20,620 nucleotides of DNA from DATKCA01 sp035544675 (GCA_035544675.1 DATKCA010000040.1:1-20620); one strand, 5' to 3'; positions 1 to 7,788 are shown, numbered from the stretch's first letter. Numbers and translations are program-made. Notes: generated by a model from the sequence alone, not told the origin.

Positions 1-2
1 AC

Positions 3-434
3 TACCTCGCGCGTCTTTCTCACCACCCGCCCGTCGTGGTGGCTCCCGATACGCCGGTGCTCAGCGCCGTCGAGCTCATGTCCAAGAACCGCGTCGGCGC
101 GGTCGGCGTCGTCGAAAACGACGAACTGGTCGGCATCTTCACCGAGCGCGATCTGATGGAGCGTGTCGTCTTGAAGACCCGTCCGCCCGCGTCAACGAGA
201 GTCGCCGACGTGATGACGTCGCCCGTGACCAGTGTCCGGGCCGATGACGATCCGGCCCAGGCGCTCGAGACGATGATGCATCGGCACATCCGTCATCTCC
301 CTGTCACCGACCACTCCAATCGAATCCTCGGCGTGCTGTCGATTCGCAACCTGCTGCAGCATCAGCTCGAGAAGGCCCGGAGCGAGGCAGACTCGCTCGA
401 AGCGTACTTCGGCGCCGACGGCGCCGGCGGCTGA
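3..434 (+). CDS. CBS-domain pair protein (5' partial)
   Basis: The frame is open to the left edge of the window, so the true start lies upstream; only the last 143 codons are present. Two CBS motifs are visible. The first runs through VVVAPDTPVLSAVELM, the GAVGVV strand and GIFTERDLMERVV. The second runs through VADVMTSPVTSVRADD, HIRHLPVTD and ILGVLSIRNLLQHQL. This is the classic beta-alpha-beta-beta-alpha arrangement of a Bateman module, which usually binds adenine nucleotides or similar ligands and regulates a partner. A polar tail of about 20 residues follows and no catalytic domain is seen. Stand-alone CBS-pair proteins of about 140-150 residues are common, so little may be missing. The next small gene starts 5 bases after the stop, suggesting an operon. 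The ligand and partner cannot be told from sequence. Confidence 0.88.
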   Translation, partial: YLARLSHHPPVVVAPDTPVLSAVELMSKNRVGAVGVVENDELVGIFTERDLMERVVLKTRPPASTRVADVMTSPVTSVRADDDPAQALETMMHRHIRHLPVTDHSNRILGVLSIRNLLQHQLEKARSEADSLEAYFGADGAGG

Positions 435-439
435 GCGTC

Positions 440-766
440 GTGCCGGAGCAGATCTCGAAGTATCCCGAGGTCACGATTGCGGTCCTGAAGGGCGCGGGAG
501 GACGCTGTGGAGAGGGAGTCGAGCAGAAGATTCTCACCGCCTGCCCGCCGGAGCGCTTCTGTTCCATGCCGACCGGCGAGATTTGTGTCTATGGTCTCGC
601 AGAGATCCCCAAGATGACCCAGATCAAAACCGCCGACCTTCAGCCGATCGTGCATCCGCCGGCAGAGCGATCGTTCGGAGGGACCGAAGCAGCCGCCCTT
701 GGCGCCACTCTCGTGGTTGGATTCATCGTCGGCAGACTGGCCGGTTCAGTTGCGCGTCCTGGCTGA
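440..766 (+). CDS. Small Cys-containing protein with C-terminal membrane segment
   Basis: I do not recognise this 108-residue protein. The start is GTG, 5 bases after the stop of the CBS-domain gene, which suggests co-transcription and possibly coupled translation; no clear Shine-Dalgarno is seen. Four cysteines (C23, C35, C41, C49) lie in the N-terminal half, and the spacing could hold a metal or disulfides. Residues about 82-104 (AAALGATLVVGFIVGRLAG) form a Gly/Ala-rich hydrophobic stretch that could be a single tail anchor, leaving the Cys-bearing part as an N-terminal soluble domain. There is no signal peptide. Supporting a real gene are the tight spacing and the lack of a better frame in this stretch; against it is the absence of a recognised family. 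Confidence 0.5.
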   Translation: MPEQISKYPEVTIAVLKGAGGRCGEGVEQKILTACPPERFCSMPTGEICVYGLAEIPKMTQIKTADLQPIVHPPAERSFGGTEAAALGATLVVGFIVGRLAGSVARPG

Positions 767-885
767 GCTCCAGTCCTCGAGCCATCAGGAGGCTGCCTTG
801 TCCTGGCTGGTCATTTCTCTCACCAGCGCAAATCGCATGCAATTTGTATGGTATGCCATGAGTCAGTGGCCGGGCGCGGCCGGCG

Positions 886-3093
886 TTACTGGAACACGAC
901 CGCCGTCGCGCCGGCCGCGAGACGGCGGCGCGGCGCGTCCGCGAAGGGATCCGGCGACCGATCGTCGATGAGGGTTCCCAGAAGTACGTCGATGGGGCCG
1001 GTCTCGGCGAGATCGCGGATAAGAAGTGGTCCGCTCCCGCGAATCGTCGCCGACTGGCCTCGCAGAAACTGATGCTGCCGCAGCACCGGCTGCGGCACGG
1101 CGACGCCGCCGATGGCGATGCCCACATGCCGGCTCTCGCGCCGATCGGCGCCCGTCACGGCGACATCGAACGAACGCACCGGCGCGTCGGGAAAACGGAG
1201 GCTGATCGTCTGCCGCCGCTCCAGCGCCGGAGCGCGGAAGACCCACAGCGGATGGGACTGCGAGACCACGCTCATCGTCTCCTCCGGCCCATGCGCGCCC
1301 CCGTAGACGAACGTCCCGTCGGGCGAGAGCTCGGCGCGTTCCCTCTCGGTGCCGGAAGGGGAGTGCCAGAAGACCGCCGCGCTCTCGAATTCGCGGTCCG
1401 AGAGGATCCTCCCGCGGCTGCCGCGCAGCGGAACGAGCTCGACGTCCACGCTCTTCTTCTCGCTCTTTGCCATCGTGAACGTGGCGACTCTTCGCTTCTC
1501 GTAGCCGGTGTTGCTGACGTCGAGATGGATGTCGCGCTCCGGGACGGCTGCGATGACCGCTTTTCCGCTGCGGTCCGTCGTGACGGTCCGATTCATCACG
1601 GGACGGCGCGGCGGCCGGTTGGACTTCGCCATGGCCGTGAATCTCACGATGGCGCCGCCCAGCGGCTCGCGCGTGAACGTGTCGGTGACGGAGATGGTGA
1701 TCTCGTTGCCGGGGATGTCGATGTTGAAGCGCGCATTGCGCCGCATGACCTGATCGACCAGGACGACCGCGCGCGGCGCGCCGTCGCACGCGGCAACGGT
1801 GATCGGCGCGTCCGTCGGCAGCGGCGCGAGCAGGGCGGCCCGATACTCCGCCGCGCCGCGCGGCGCGAATCCATAGCCGCCCGGAAACTCGATCGCTACA
1901 TCCTCTTCGATGGCTTCTCCACCATGCGTGACGCTCCCGTAGATCTCGATGTACGACGCGAACAACGGCGCCAGCCCCTGCTGCGCGGCCCTCACCGGCG
2001 TGACGATGCTGACCGGCGGCAGCACACCCAGCCTCAACTCGGTGCGATAGAGGCCGGGCGGGATGTCGTCCAGGGACACGGATCCCATCACCATCTCCGG
2101 CTCGTACGTCTCCTGCCGGACAACGGAGCAGGCGGCCGGATCGACCGGTGCGCCGCGGCGCTCCGGCGGCGGGCATGCCGAGACCGTGAGCTCGAACAGA
2201 GGCCTCTTCCGCGGTGAATCGCACGAGCCGAGGGAGCGCTCGAGGTGGGGGGCGCCGCGGTCGGCGCCCCAGTTCACGACCAGCCTTCCAGCGGCGCGAG
2301 CGTTCAGCGCATCGGCGACGAGGGTGAGGCCCGGCTGCACGCGAAGACGGCGCCGCTCGGGAACCCATCCCCGCCCTTCGATCGTCAGCTCGCCATCGCC
2401 CGCCGGCAGGCTGCCTGCTCGAATGAACGCGCCGTGCAGGATGTCGAAGGGCGGAAGAGGCTCGGCCTGGCGCGCCGTCTGGCCGCCCGTCGCGCGAATC
2501 GACGGCGGCGAAAGACCGCGCGCTTCGGCAATCGCGGCGCGATCCTCTTCCGGCACCCGCAGCCACCCGATGACCGCCGGCGCGCCCTCATCTCGCGCGT
2601 CAACGCGCCGCAGCTCGCCGGGCCCGAGCGTGCCGATGGAAAACACGGCAACCGGAACGGACTTCTCGACCACGAAGAGCCACAGCGCCTCTCCGGCCGG
2701 GACGAGGACGCGCTGCATCCCCGCGACGGGAATCGCGCTGCCGCGCCTGGGAACATAGATCACGCCGTGGCGTCCCGCCGGCAGCAGCGGCGCGATCGCG
2801 CCCGCCGGGTCGAGAGCGAGCGAGAGCGACCGCGGAGGCGCGGCGCCATCGACGAGAAGGGGAGTGGCTGAGACCCCATCGCCCGATCTCGCGAAGACGT
2901 TCCAGAGTCCTGGAGGGAGCTCGAGCTCTCCGCCGGCCGCGACACACACGACGTCCTGGGAGGCGAGCCAGCGCTGGAACGGATTCTCACTGTCGCGCGC
3001 GGCGAAGCGGCAGACTTCGCCTCGCTCGACCGGCACGCCGTTTTGCTGCAGGATCACGGTCGTGGCCAGCGTCAGCAGGAGTGGCAGGATCAT
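886..3093 (-). CDS. Large secreted protein with carboxypeptidase-regulatory-like domain
   Basis: A 735-residue protein of unknown function. It begins with a short hydrophobic export signal (MILPLLLTLATTVI, cleavage probably near residues 14-18). The rest is beta-rich, with many short strands, Pro/Gly turns and few helices. Around residues 470-570 there is a carboxypeptidase-regulatory-like beta-sandwich, read from ITISVTDTFTREPLGGAIV to DVSNTGYEKRRVATFTM; the pattern of substitutions, a Gly-containing turn and TDRSGKAVI is typical of that fold. No enzyme motif is seen. Such proteins are abundant in Acidobacteriota and Bacteroidota, where they are secreted or periplasmic. No good Shine-Dalgarno precedes the ATG. 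It is divergent from the SpoIID-domain gene, and both carry this kind of domain, so a shared envelope role is possible but unproven. Confidence 0.8.
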   Translation of the reverse strand: MILPLLLTLATTVILQQNGVPVERGEVCRFAARDSENPFQRWLASQDVVCVAAGGELELPPGLWNVFARSGDGVSATPLLVDGAAPPRSLSLALDPAGAIAPLLPAGRHGVIYVPRRGSAIPVAGMQRVLVPAGEALWLFVVEKSVPVAVFSIGTLGPGELRRVDARDEGAPAVIGWLRVPEEDRAAIAEARGLSPPSIRATGGQTARQAEPLPPFDILHGAFIRAGSLPAGDGELTIEGRGWVPERRRLRVQPGLTLVADALNARAAGRLVVNWGADRGAPHLERSLGSCDSPRKRPLFELTVSACPPPERRGAPVDPAACSVVRQETYEPEMVMGSVSLDDIPPGLYRTELRLGVLPPVSIVTPVRAAQQGLAPLFASYIEIYGSVTHGGEAIEEDVAIEFPGGYGFAPRGAAEYRAALLAPLPTDAPITVAACDGAPRAVVLVDQVMRRNARFNIDIPGNEITISVTDTFTREPLGGAIVRFTAMAKSNRPPRRPVMNRTVTTDRSGKAVIAAVPERDIHLDVSNTGYEKRRVATFTMAKSEKKSVDVELVPLRGSRGRILSDREFESAAVFWHSPSGTERERAELSPDGTFVYGGAHGPEETMSVVSQSHPLWVFRAPALERRQTISLRFPDAPVRSFDVAVTGADRRESRHVGIAIGGVAVPQPVLRQHQFLRGQSATIRGSGPLLIRDLAETGPIDVLLGTLIDDRSPDPFADAPRRRLAAGATAVVFQ

Positions 3094-3184
3094 TGGAGAG
3101 TCAGCAATAGGACGCGACGAACGTGGTGGGGTTTCTCACCACAGCCGGGAAGCTGGCGCGGCTGATGAATTCCAGGGGGGTCCC

Positions 3185-3259
3185 ATGAAGACGATATGCT
3201 GGCCGGGAGTGAGGCAGACCTGGAGCATCGACGGCGCCTGGCGGGCCAAAGCACGATGA
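3185..3259 (+). CDS. Possible 24-codon leader ORF coupled to the SpoIID gene
   Basis: A short frame starts at ATG 3185 just after a purine-rich AGGGGGG run at a workable Shine-Dalgarno distance. It ends in TGA at 3257-3259, which overlaps the ATG of the next gene as ATGA. The peptide starts MKTICWPGVRQTW and has no recognised family. The downstream ATG at 3256 has no Shine-Dalgarno of its own, so reinitiation from this ORF could supply its translation. This is inferred from spacing and signals only; a chance ORF is quite possible. Confidence 0.3.
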   Translation: MKTICWPGVRQTWSIDGAWRAKAR

Positions 3260-4461
3260 TCCTCCTCGCCGCCATCCTCCTCGGAGCGACAGTCTCCGCT
3301 CGCGACAGCACGACCGGCTTCGCCGTCGCGGCCGGCGCCGAAACGCTGCGCGTCGCTGCGGCCGTGGACGCCCGCGAAGTCACGCTGTGGGTCGATCCGG
3401 AAGAGCCACCGGCCGAGTTGCGGCGGGACGTGGTGGCCTCGCGCCTCCGCAGCAACGCCATGCTGCTGCACGGACACGTCAGCGATCGCGTCAGCGGTGC
3501 TCCCCTGGCCGGCGCGCGCGTGGTCACACGCGGCGGCGTCTCCGCGCAGACGAACGAGGCAGGCTATTTCTGGATGCACGTGGACGCCGCGCTTCCCCGC
3601 GGCGAAGACCTCACCATCGAGTCCGGCGGACACGCCACCCATGTCATCACCAACACCCTCATCCTCGGTGGCGCCGACACGCACTTCATCGTCCGGCTGG
3701 ATCGCGGCGAGAGCTCGACGCACCGCGACGACAGTCACAAGATCTGGCTGCACCGGCCGGGCGGCGACCATCCACACGAGGCGGAGCCGCCGCTGCAGCA
3801 GGGGAATGACGCCGCCGTCCCTGAATTCATCCGCGTCGGATTCGGCTGCGCGACGGCAACGACGTGCACCTCCGTCGAGATCTTCAGCCTGGAGACCTAC
3901 GTCAAGCGCGGCCTGAACGACGAGTGGATCGCATCGTGGCACCAGGAGTCCCTGCGCGCCGGCGCGGTCGCCTACCGCAGCTACGGCGCGTACCACGTCT
4001 CCCATCCCCGCACAACGGCCTACGACATCTGCAGCACCACCTCGTGTCAGGTGAACGACGCCGATACCTCGCTGGCCACCGACATCGCGGTCGACGCCAC
4101 GGCGGGCTTCGTCCTCGTCAGCAACGGCCAGATCTTCCGCTCCGAATACTCCGCCGAGAACAACAACCTCCTCGGCGACCGCTCCTGCAGCAACGTCGAC
4201 CGCACCTGCGGCGACGGTTTCGCCGGCTCGCCGAACGCCGGCTGGCCCTGTCTGAGCGACCCGCTCTGCTCGGGATTCAGCTGTTTCGGTCACGGCCGCG
4301 GGATGTGCCAGTGGGGGACGCAGCGCTGGGCAACGGAGCGAGGCCGCGACTGGCGCTGGATCGTCAACCATTACTACAACGACGAGGGGCGGCCGGCAGG
4401 GCTGCGCAGCGCGTTCATCGAGGGACCGGCGCTGCCAAAGCGAAGAGCTGTGCGGAGGTGA
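3256..4461 (+). CDS. Secreted SpoIID/LytB-domain protein with N-terminal carboxypeptidase-regulatory-like domain
   Basis: ATG 3256 is chosen because it opens directly on an export signal, MILLAAILLGATVSA; an in-frame ATG at 3196 would add 20 charged residues before it. The 401-residue product has two parts. From about residue 69, LLHGHVSDRVSGAPLAGARV and the following NEAGYFWMHVD form a carboxypeptidase-regulatory-like beta-sandwich. From about residue 205 a SpoIID domain follows: VEIFSLETYVKRG, WHQESLRAGAVAYRSYGAY, and near residue 346 GHGRGMCQWGTQRWA, matching the family's ExYv, eaLkAqAvAaRtya and GHGvGMsQwGa signatures. Ten or so cysteines in the SpoIID part suggest disulfides outside the cytoplasm. 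SpoIID in sporulating bacteria is a glycan-strand lytic transglycosylase; here a peptidoglycan-related role is inferred. A strong hairpin follows the gene. Confidence 0.85.
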   Translation: MILLAAILLGATVSARDSTTGFAVAAGAETLRVAAAVDAREVTLWVDPEEPPAELRRDVVASRLRSNAMLLHGHVSDRVSGAPLAGARVVTRGGVSAQTNEAGYFWMHVDAALPRGEDLTIESGGHATHVITNTLILGGADTHFIVRLDRGESSTHRDDSHKIWLHRPGGDHPHEAEPPLQQGNDAAVPEFIRVGFGCATATTCTSVEIFSLETYVKRGLNDEWIASWHQESLRAGAVAYRSYGAYHVSHPRTTAYDICSTTSCQVNDADTSLATDIAVDATAGFVLVSNGQIFRSEYSAENNNLLGDRSCSNVDRTCGDGFAGSPNAGWPCLSDPLCSGFSCFGHGRGMCQWGTQRWATERGRDWRWIVNHYYNDEGRPAGLRSAFIEGPALPKRRAVRR

Positions 4462-4485
4462 GTGTCCTCGGCAGGATGAATGGAG

Positions 4486-4507
4486 GCGCCGGTGGCCTCA
4501 CCGGCGC
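4486..4507 (+). terminator. Strong GC hairpin after the SpoIID gene, no T-run
   Basis: GCGCCGGTG and CACCGGCGC form a perfect 9-bp stem around a GCCT loop, 24 bases after the stop codon. There is no U-tract after it, so it may be a transcript-end stabiliser or a weak terminator rather than a classic intrinsic one. Confidence 0.45.
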
Positions 4508-4530
4508 TCTCGTGGGGGGCGACGGCGAAA

Positions 4531-4590
4531 GGCCGGGCTCGGGCGCGGGCACGGGCGCGGGAAAGTCAAAAGCCGGGCTCCGGCACGGCT
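4531..4590 (+). repeat. GGGCNCGGGCACGG-type dispersed repeat, copy 1
   Basis: CCGGGCTCGGGCGCGGGCAC is followed by further GGGCGCGGG and then AGTCAAAAGCCGGGCTCCGG. The same words, AGTCAAAA-(A/G)CCGGGCTCGGGCAC with GGGCAC units, occur inverted at 6398-6440. Both copies lie at gene 3' ends or in intergenic DNA, so this is a dispersed repeat family and not coding sequence. Copy 1 lies just upstream of the pseudouridine synthase start. Confidence 0.6.
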
Positions 4591-4610
4591 GCGGTAATAG
4601 AGTTCGCACA

Positions 4611-5453
4611 GTGGCCGCTACCACGCTGATGGACGCTTTGCAGGAGCTCTTCCCGGACTCGTCGAAGACGACGCTGCGGAAGATGCTGCAGGGCGATCGC
4701 GTCCGCGTGAACGGGGCGCCGGAGCGCGACGCGAAGCGCGAGATCGGGCCGGACGACCGCGTCGAGATCGCCTCGAAGACCTCGCGCTCGATCGACCCGC
4801 GCATCCGCATCATCTACGAAGACGATGACCTGGTCGTGGTCGACAAGGCCGCCGGTCTGCTCACGGTCCCCAGCCCCGACGTTCTGCACGAGACCGCCGA
4901 GACCTTCCTCAACACCTACCTCGGCGGCCACTCCGGCGACACGCGGATTCACCACGTCCACCGTCTCGACCGCGACACCTCGGGCGTTCTCGTCTTCGCC
5001 AAGAGCACGTGGGCGCGCGAGCAGTTGCAGAAGCGGTTCGCGGCGCATGACATCGAGCGCGTCTACATCGCCATCGTGCACGGCAAGCTGAAGGACCCGT
5101 CGGGGACGTTCCGGTCGTTCCTGGCAGAGGGTCGCGATCTTCGCGTGCGGAGCGTCGCCGATGCGGAGGAAGGGAAGGAGGCGGTCACGCACTACCGCAC
5201 CATCGCGTCAGGCCGCCGCTTCTCCATCCTGGAGGTGACGATCGAGAGCGGCCGGCGCAATCAGATCCGCGTTCATCTGGCCGAGGCGGGTCATCCGGTC
5301 GTGGGCGACACGATGTATGGAAGAGGGCGCGACGAGTCCCTGGGGCGGCTCGGCCTGCACGCCCGGCACCTCGCCTTCGTGCATCCCCGGAGCGCGTCGA
5401 AGGTGAGCTTCACCTCGGACATGCCGCGCGAGTTCCGGGAGCTGTCGCTCTGA
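4611..5453 (+). CDS. RluA-family pseudouridine synthase (RluD-like, S4 domain)
   Basis: The product isomerises uridine to pseudouridine in structured RNA, most likely 23S rRNA as for RluC/RluD. Residues about 6-60 are an S4 RNA-binding domain (LFPDSSKTTLRKMLQGDRVRVNG, with DDRVEI after it). The catalytic domain follows from IIYEDDDLVVVDKAAGLLTV. The catalytic motif is HRLDRDTSGVLVFAK, whose second Asp is the family nucleophile, and the later motif is RNQIRVHLAEAGHPVVGD. Length (280 residues) is normal for the family. GTG 4611 lies at the start of the recognisable sequence; ATG 4629 is an alternative six codons later, and neither has a clear Shine-Dalgarno. The frame stays open far upstream, but that part is the antisense-like shadow of the SpoIID gene and the repeat. 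The exact target uridine cannot be assigned. Confidence 0.9.
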   Translation: MAATTLMDALQELFPDSSKTTLRKMLQGDRVRVNGAPERDAKREIGPDDRVEIASKTSRSIDPRIRIIYEDDDLVVVDKAAGLLTVPSPDVLHETAETFLNTYLGGHSGDTRIHHVHRLDRDTSGVLVFAKSTWAREQLQKRFAAHDIERVYIAIVHGKLKDPSGTFRSFLAEGRDLRVRSVADAEEGKEAVTHYRTIASGRRFSILEVTIESGRRNQIRVHLAEAGHPVVGDTMYGRGRDESLGRLGLHARHLAFVHPRSASKVSFTSDMPREFRELSL

Positions 5454-5521
5454 TGTGACGATCGATGTTGCCCACCGCCGGTTTGATCCGTCTCACCGCC
5501 GTTGTGCCTGGAGGTTCTCAG

Positions 5522-6397
5522 ATGAAGCCCGCGATCAGCCGCATCCTCGCGCCGACCGACCTCAGCGACTCGAACATCCCGGCGCTCCATTACGCCCGGC
5601 TCTTCGCCGATCGCTTCTCCGCAGGTCTCACCGTCATGTACAGCGACCCGATCGTCTATCCCGTCGACTACGCCGGCGTGACGGGCGGGCACTACATCGA
5701 CGTCACGCCGGAGCACCAGGCTCGTTTGCGCGCGGAGGTGGAGCAGCACGCCGGACCGGCGATGGAGGGGCGGCCTTACGACATCGAGGTGACGGTCGGT
5801 CAGCCCATCGCGGCGATCCTGGCCGCGGCCAAAGAGCGAAAGGCAGATCTCCTGGTCATGGGGACGCACCTGCGGCAGGGCTGGCGCCGCGCGCTGCTCG
5901 GCTCGGTGAGTGACGGTGTGCTGCACGGAAGCCGCTGTCCGGTCCTGACGGTGGCCAGCCGCGATCAGGGCGCGCGAGCGACTCCGCGGGTCATCACGAA
6001 CGTCATCTGCCCGGTGAACTTCACCGGCGTGGCGCGGGAGTCGCTGCGGTTCGCCAGTCATCTGGCCAGGACATTCGAAGCGCATCTGACCATCGTCCAC
6101 GTCCTGGAGACCGATGAGGGCGCCAGCGTGGAGTCGGACGAGGAGAGAGTCCGGCGCTGGATTGCCCCGGAGGTCCAGAACGCCGTCTCCTATCGCGAGC
6201 TGGTCGTGCGCGGCGGCGCCGCCGAGCGGGTGCTCGACTGTGCCGACGACCTCGAGGCCGACCTTTTGGTCATCGGAGCGCAGCACAAGATGTTTCGAGA
6301 CGCCACCGTGATCGGCACGACGACGGAGCGCCTGATCCGCTTTGCGTCCTGCCCCGTGCTCGTCGTTCCCCGCCAGGACTCGCCCGTCACCCTGTAA
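5522..6397 (+). CDS. Tandem universal stress protein (two UspA domains)
   Basis: A 291-residue protein made of two Usp domains. The first starts at ISRILAPTDLSDSNIPAL and ends near GSRCPVLTVASR; the second starts at ITNVICPVNFTGVARESL and ends at ASCPVLVVPRQ. The usual nucleotide-binding signature G-2x-G-9x-G(S/T) is only partly kept: domain 1 has MGTHLRQGWRRALLGS and domain 2 has IGAQHKMFRDATVIGTT, each missing the middle Gly, so ATP binding is uncertain. The start at 5522 is supported by GGAGG seven bases upstream and by the homologous beta-strand beginning at residue 4; an earlier ATG at 5465 lacks support. It is convergent with the PLP enzyme, and the two coding regions overlap by 11 bases at their 3' ends. 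Confidence 0.9.
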   Translation: MKPAISRILAPTDLSDSNIPALHYARLFADRFSAGLTVMYSDPIVYPVDYAGVTGGHYIDVTPEHQARLRAEVEQHAGPAMEGRPYDIEVTVGQPIAAILAAAKERKADLLVMGTHLRQGWRRALLGSVSDGVLHGSRCPVLTVASRDQGARATPRVITNVICPVNFTGVARESLRFASHLARTFEAHLTIVHVLETDEGASVESDEERVRRWIAPEVQNAVSYRELVVRGGAAERVLDCADDLEADLLVIGAQHKMFRDATVIGTTTERLIRFASCPVLVVPRQDSPVTL

Positions 6398-7628
6398 ACC
6401 CGTGCCCGTGCCCGTGCCCGAGCCCGGTTTTTGACTCTCCAACAGCACCTTCCATCGCCGTGACCACGTCCAGCGCCTGCGCCAGATCGGCGCGGATGTC
6501 GTCCAGGTCTTCACACCCCACCGACAGCCGCACCAGTCCGGGAGTCACTCCCTCCGCTCGCTGCTCCGCCTCGGGGACGTTCTTGTGTGTCATCGAGGCA
6601 GGATGCTCGATGAGCGACTCGACGCCGCCGAGCGAGACGGCCAGCGTGATCAGGCGGACGTTGTTCATCAGCACGCGTCCGGCCTGCTCGCCGCCTCGAA
6701 GCTCGAACGCGATCATCGAGCCCGGTCCCGACATCTGTCGTTTGGCAATGTGAAATTGCGGATGGGATACGAGCCCCGGATAGCGGACCCACGCCACTCG
6801 AGGGTCGTTTTCGAGCCAGCGCGCGAGATCGATGGCGTTGGCCTGCGCCCGTTCCACGCGCATGCCCAGCGTCCGGATGCCGCGCAGGACGAGCCAGGCC
6901 TGGTGCGGATCGATCGTCATGCCGAAGCTGCTCGCCGTCTCGCGCAGCGTCCGCAGCATGGCGGCGTCCGCCGCGATGACGGCTCCAGCCACGACGTCGC
7001 TGTGTCCGTTGAGCGACTTGGTCATCGAGTGCAGGACGATGCTGGCCCCCAGCTCGAGGGGACGCTGAAGGTGAGGTCCGGCGAACGTGTTGTCGACCAC
7101 CAGCGGGATGCCCGCGGCGCGCGCGATCTGCGCGACGCATGCGATGTCCACCAGGTCGAGCGTCGGGTTGGCCGGCGTCTCGATGTAGATCAGGCGTGTC
7201 TCGGGACGGAGGGCCTCCTCGAGCGCGGCGGTGTCTGTGGCCGCGACGAACGTCGAGGTGACGCCGAGGCGCGAGAGTCTGTTGGCGATGAGGCTCGCGG
7301 TCGCGCCGTAGAGCGGGCGGGTGCTCACCACGTGATCGTTCTGGCGAAGCAGCGCCAGGAGAACCGTGCTGATGGCGGCCATGCCGGTGGCGGTGGCCAC
7401 CGCGCCGCAGCCGTCCTCGAGCGCGGCCACCGCTTCTTCCAGCGCCTCGTTCGTCGGGTTGCCGAGGCGTGTGTAGATCAGCCCCTTCGACCGGCCGGCG
7501 AAGCGGGCCGCTCCTTCCTCGGCCGACTCGAAGACGAACGTGGAGCTCTGGTAGATGGGAACCGAGACTGCCCCGCGGTGCTCGCCGGGCTCGAAACCGC
7601 CGTGAATGGCTTTGGTGTGCGATCGCAT
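6387..7628 (-). CDS. Cystathionine gamma-synthase/gamma-lyase-type PLP enzyme
   Basis: A Cys/Met-metabolism PLP enzyme of 413 residues. Visible landmarks are YTRLGNPTNEALE (phosphate-binding Tyr/Arg), GMAAI, PLYGAT, VVDNTFAGPHLQRPLELGA and SMTKSLNGHSDVVAGAV with the PLP lysine near K204. The LYGAT motif has Ala where methionine gamma-lyases have Cys, which favours cystathionine gamma-synthase or gamma-lyase; sequence alone does not separate these. ATG 7628 is chosen because AAGGA lies about ten bases upstream and the family N-terminus (HTKAIHGGFEP) follows; a GTG at 7685 is less likely. The natural C-terminus should end near VTAMEGAVG. The last residues, with GLGHGHGHG, are encoded by a GGGCAC repeat and run over the end of the convergent stress-protein gene. 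A CBS-domain relic lies 81 bases upstream on the same strand. Confidence 0.9.
   Translation of the reverse strand: MRSHTKAIHGGFEPGEHRGAVSVPIYQSSTFVFESAEEGAARFAGRSKGLIYTRLGNPTNEALEEAVAALEDGCGAVATATGMAAISTVLLALLRQNDHVVSTRPLYGATASLIANRLSRLGVTSTFVAATDTAALEEALRPETRLIYIETPANPTLDLVDIACVAQIARAAGIPLVVDNTFAGPHLQRPLELGASIVLHSMTKSLNGHSDVVAGAVIAADAAMLRTLRETASSFGMTIDPHQAWLVLRGIRTLGMRVERAQANAIDLARWLENDPRVAWVRYPGLVSHPQFHIAKRQMSGPGSMIAFELRGGEQAGRVLMNNVRLITLAVSLGGVESLIEHPASMTHKNVPEAEQRAEGVTPGLVRLSVGCEDLDDIRADLAQALDVVTAMEGAVGESKTGLGHGHGHGFTG
6398..6440 (-). repeat. GGGCAC repeat, copy 2, forming the C-terminus of the PLP enzyme
   Basis: On the minus strand the sequence AGTCAAAAACCGGGCTCGGG is followed by three GGGCAC-type units (CACGGGCACGGGCACGGG). 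It matches copy 1 near 4531-4590, including the AGTCAAAA lead-in. Here the repeat is read in frame as the GHGHGHG tail of the PLP enzyme and sits directly after the stress-protein stop codon. Confidence 0.65.
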
Positions 7629-7709
7629 GGAATCAGCATCCTTCAGATCACGAACATCGCGTTGTGATGGGCACTGCCGCCGCACATGACAGCAGTCACG
7701 TGGTCACGC

Positions 7710-7787
7710 TCAGACTGCCACTGGTGCCGCCAGCATCATGGCCCGGAGCAGGTCGTGGCGCGCCACCACGCCCACGGCTGGCGGATC
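7710..7787 (-). pseudogene. C-terminal relic of a CBS-domain protein, perhaps cystathionine beta-synthase
   Basis: The minus strand reads AVGVVARHDLLRAMM followed by a few residues and a TGA stop at 7710-7712. This matches the closing strand and helix of a CBS motif (pvGvvtrhDLlral). Immediately upstream on that strand the frame hits a TAG inside the heptamer repeat array, so only about 25 codons survive. No start codon or rest of the gene remains. In many bacteria a cystathionine beta-synthase with a C-terminal CBS pair is followed directly by cystathionine gamma-lyase, which is the arrangement seen here with the PLP enzyme 81 bases downstream. The CBS identity is fairly clear; assignment to cystathionine beta-synthase is inference from context. 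Confidence 0.6.
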
Positions 7788-7788
7788 C

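Noticed and set aside
863..2566. Long minus-strand frame of 567 codons
   Set aside because: Arg-rich shadow of the 735-residue secreted protein in another frame; composition is unlike a real protein.
3130..3145. Hairpin GTGGTG-CACCAC upstream of the SpoIID gene as a terminator or riboswitch
   Set aside because: Only six stem pairs, no U-tract and no known aptamer pattern.
3136..4371. Minus-strand frame of 411 codons opposite the SpoIID gene
   Set aside because: Antisense shadow in high-GC DNA; the plus strand has signal peptide and SpoIID motifs.
3864..4610. Long open frame upstream of, and continuous with, the pseudouridine synthase
   Set aside because: It is an Arg/Pro-rich shadow of the SpoIID gene and the GC repeat; recognisable synthase sequence begins only at the S4 domain near 4611.
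7690..7710. CACGTG-containing partial palindrome upstream of the PLP enzyme as an operator
   Set aside because: Symmetry is imperfect, there is one copy only, and no matching regulator is nearby.
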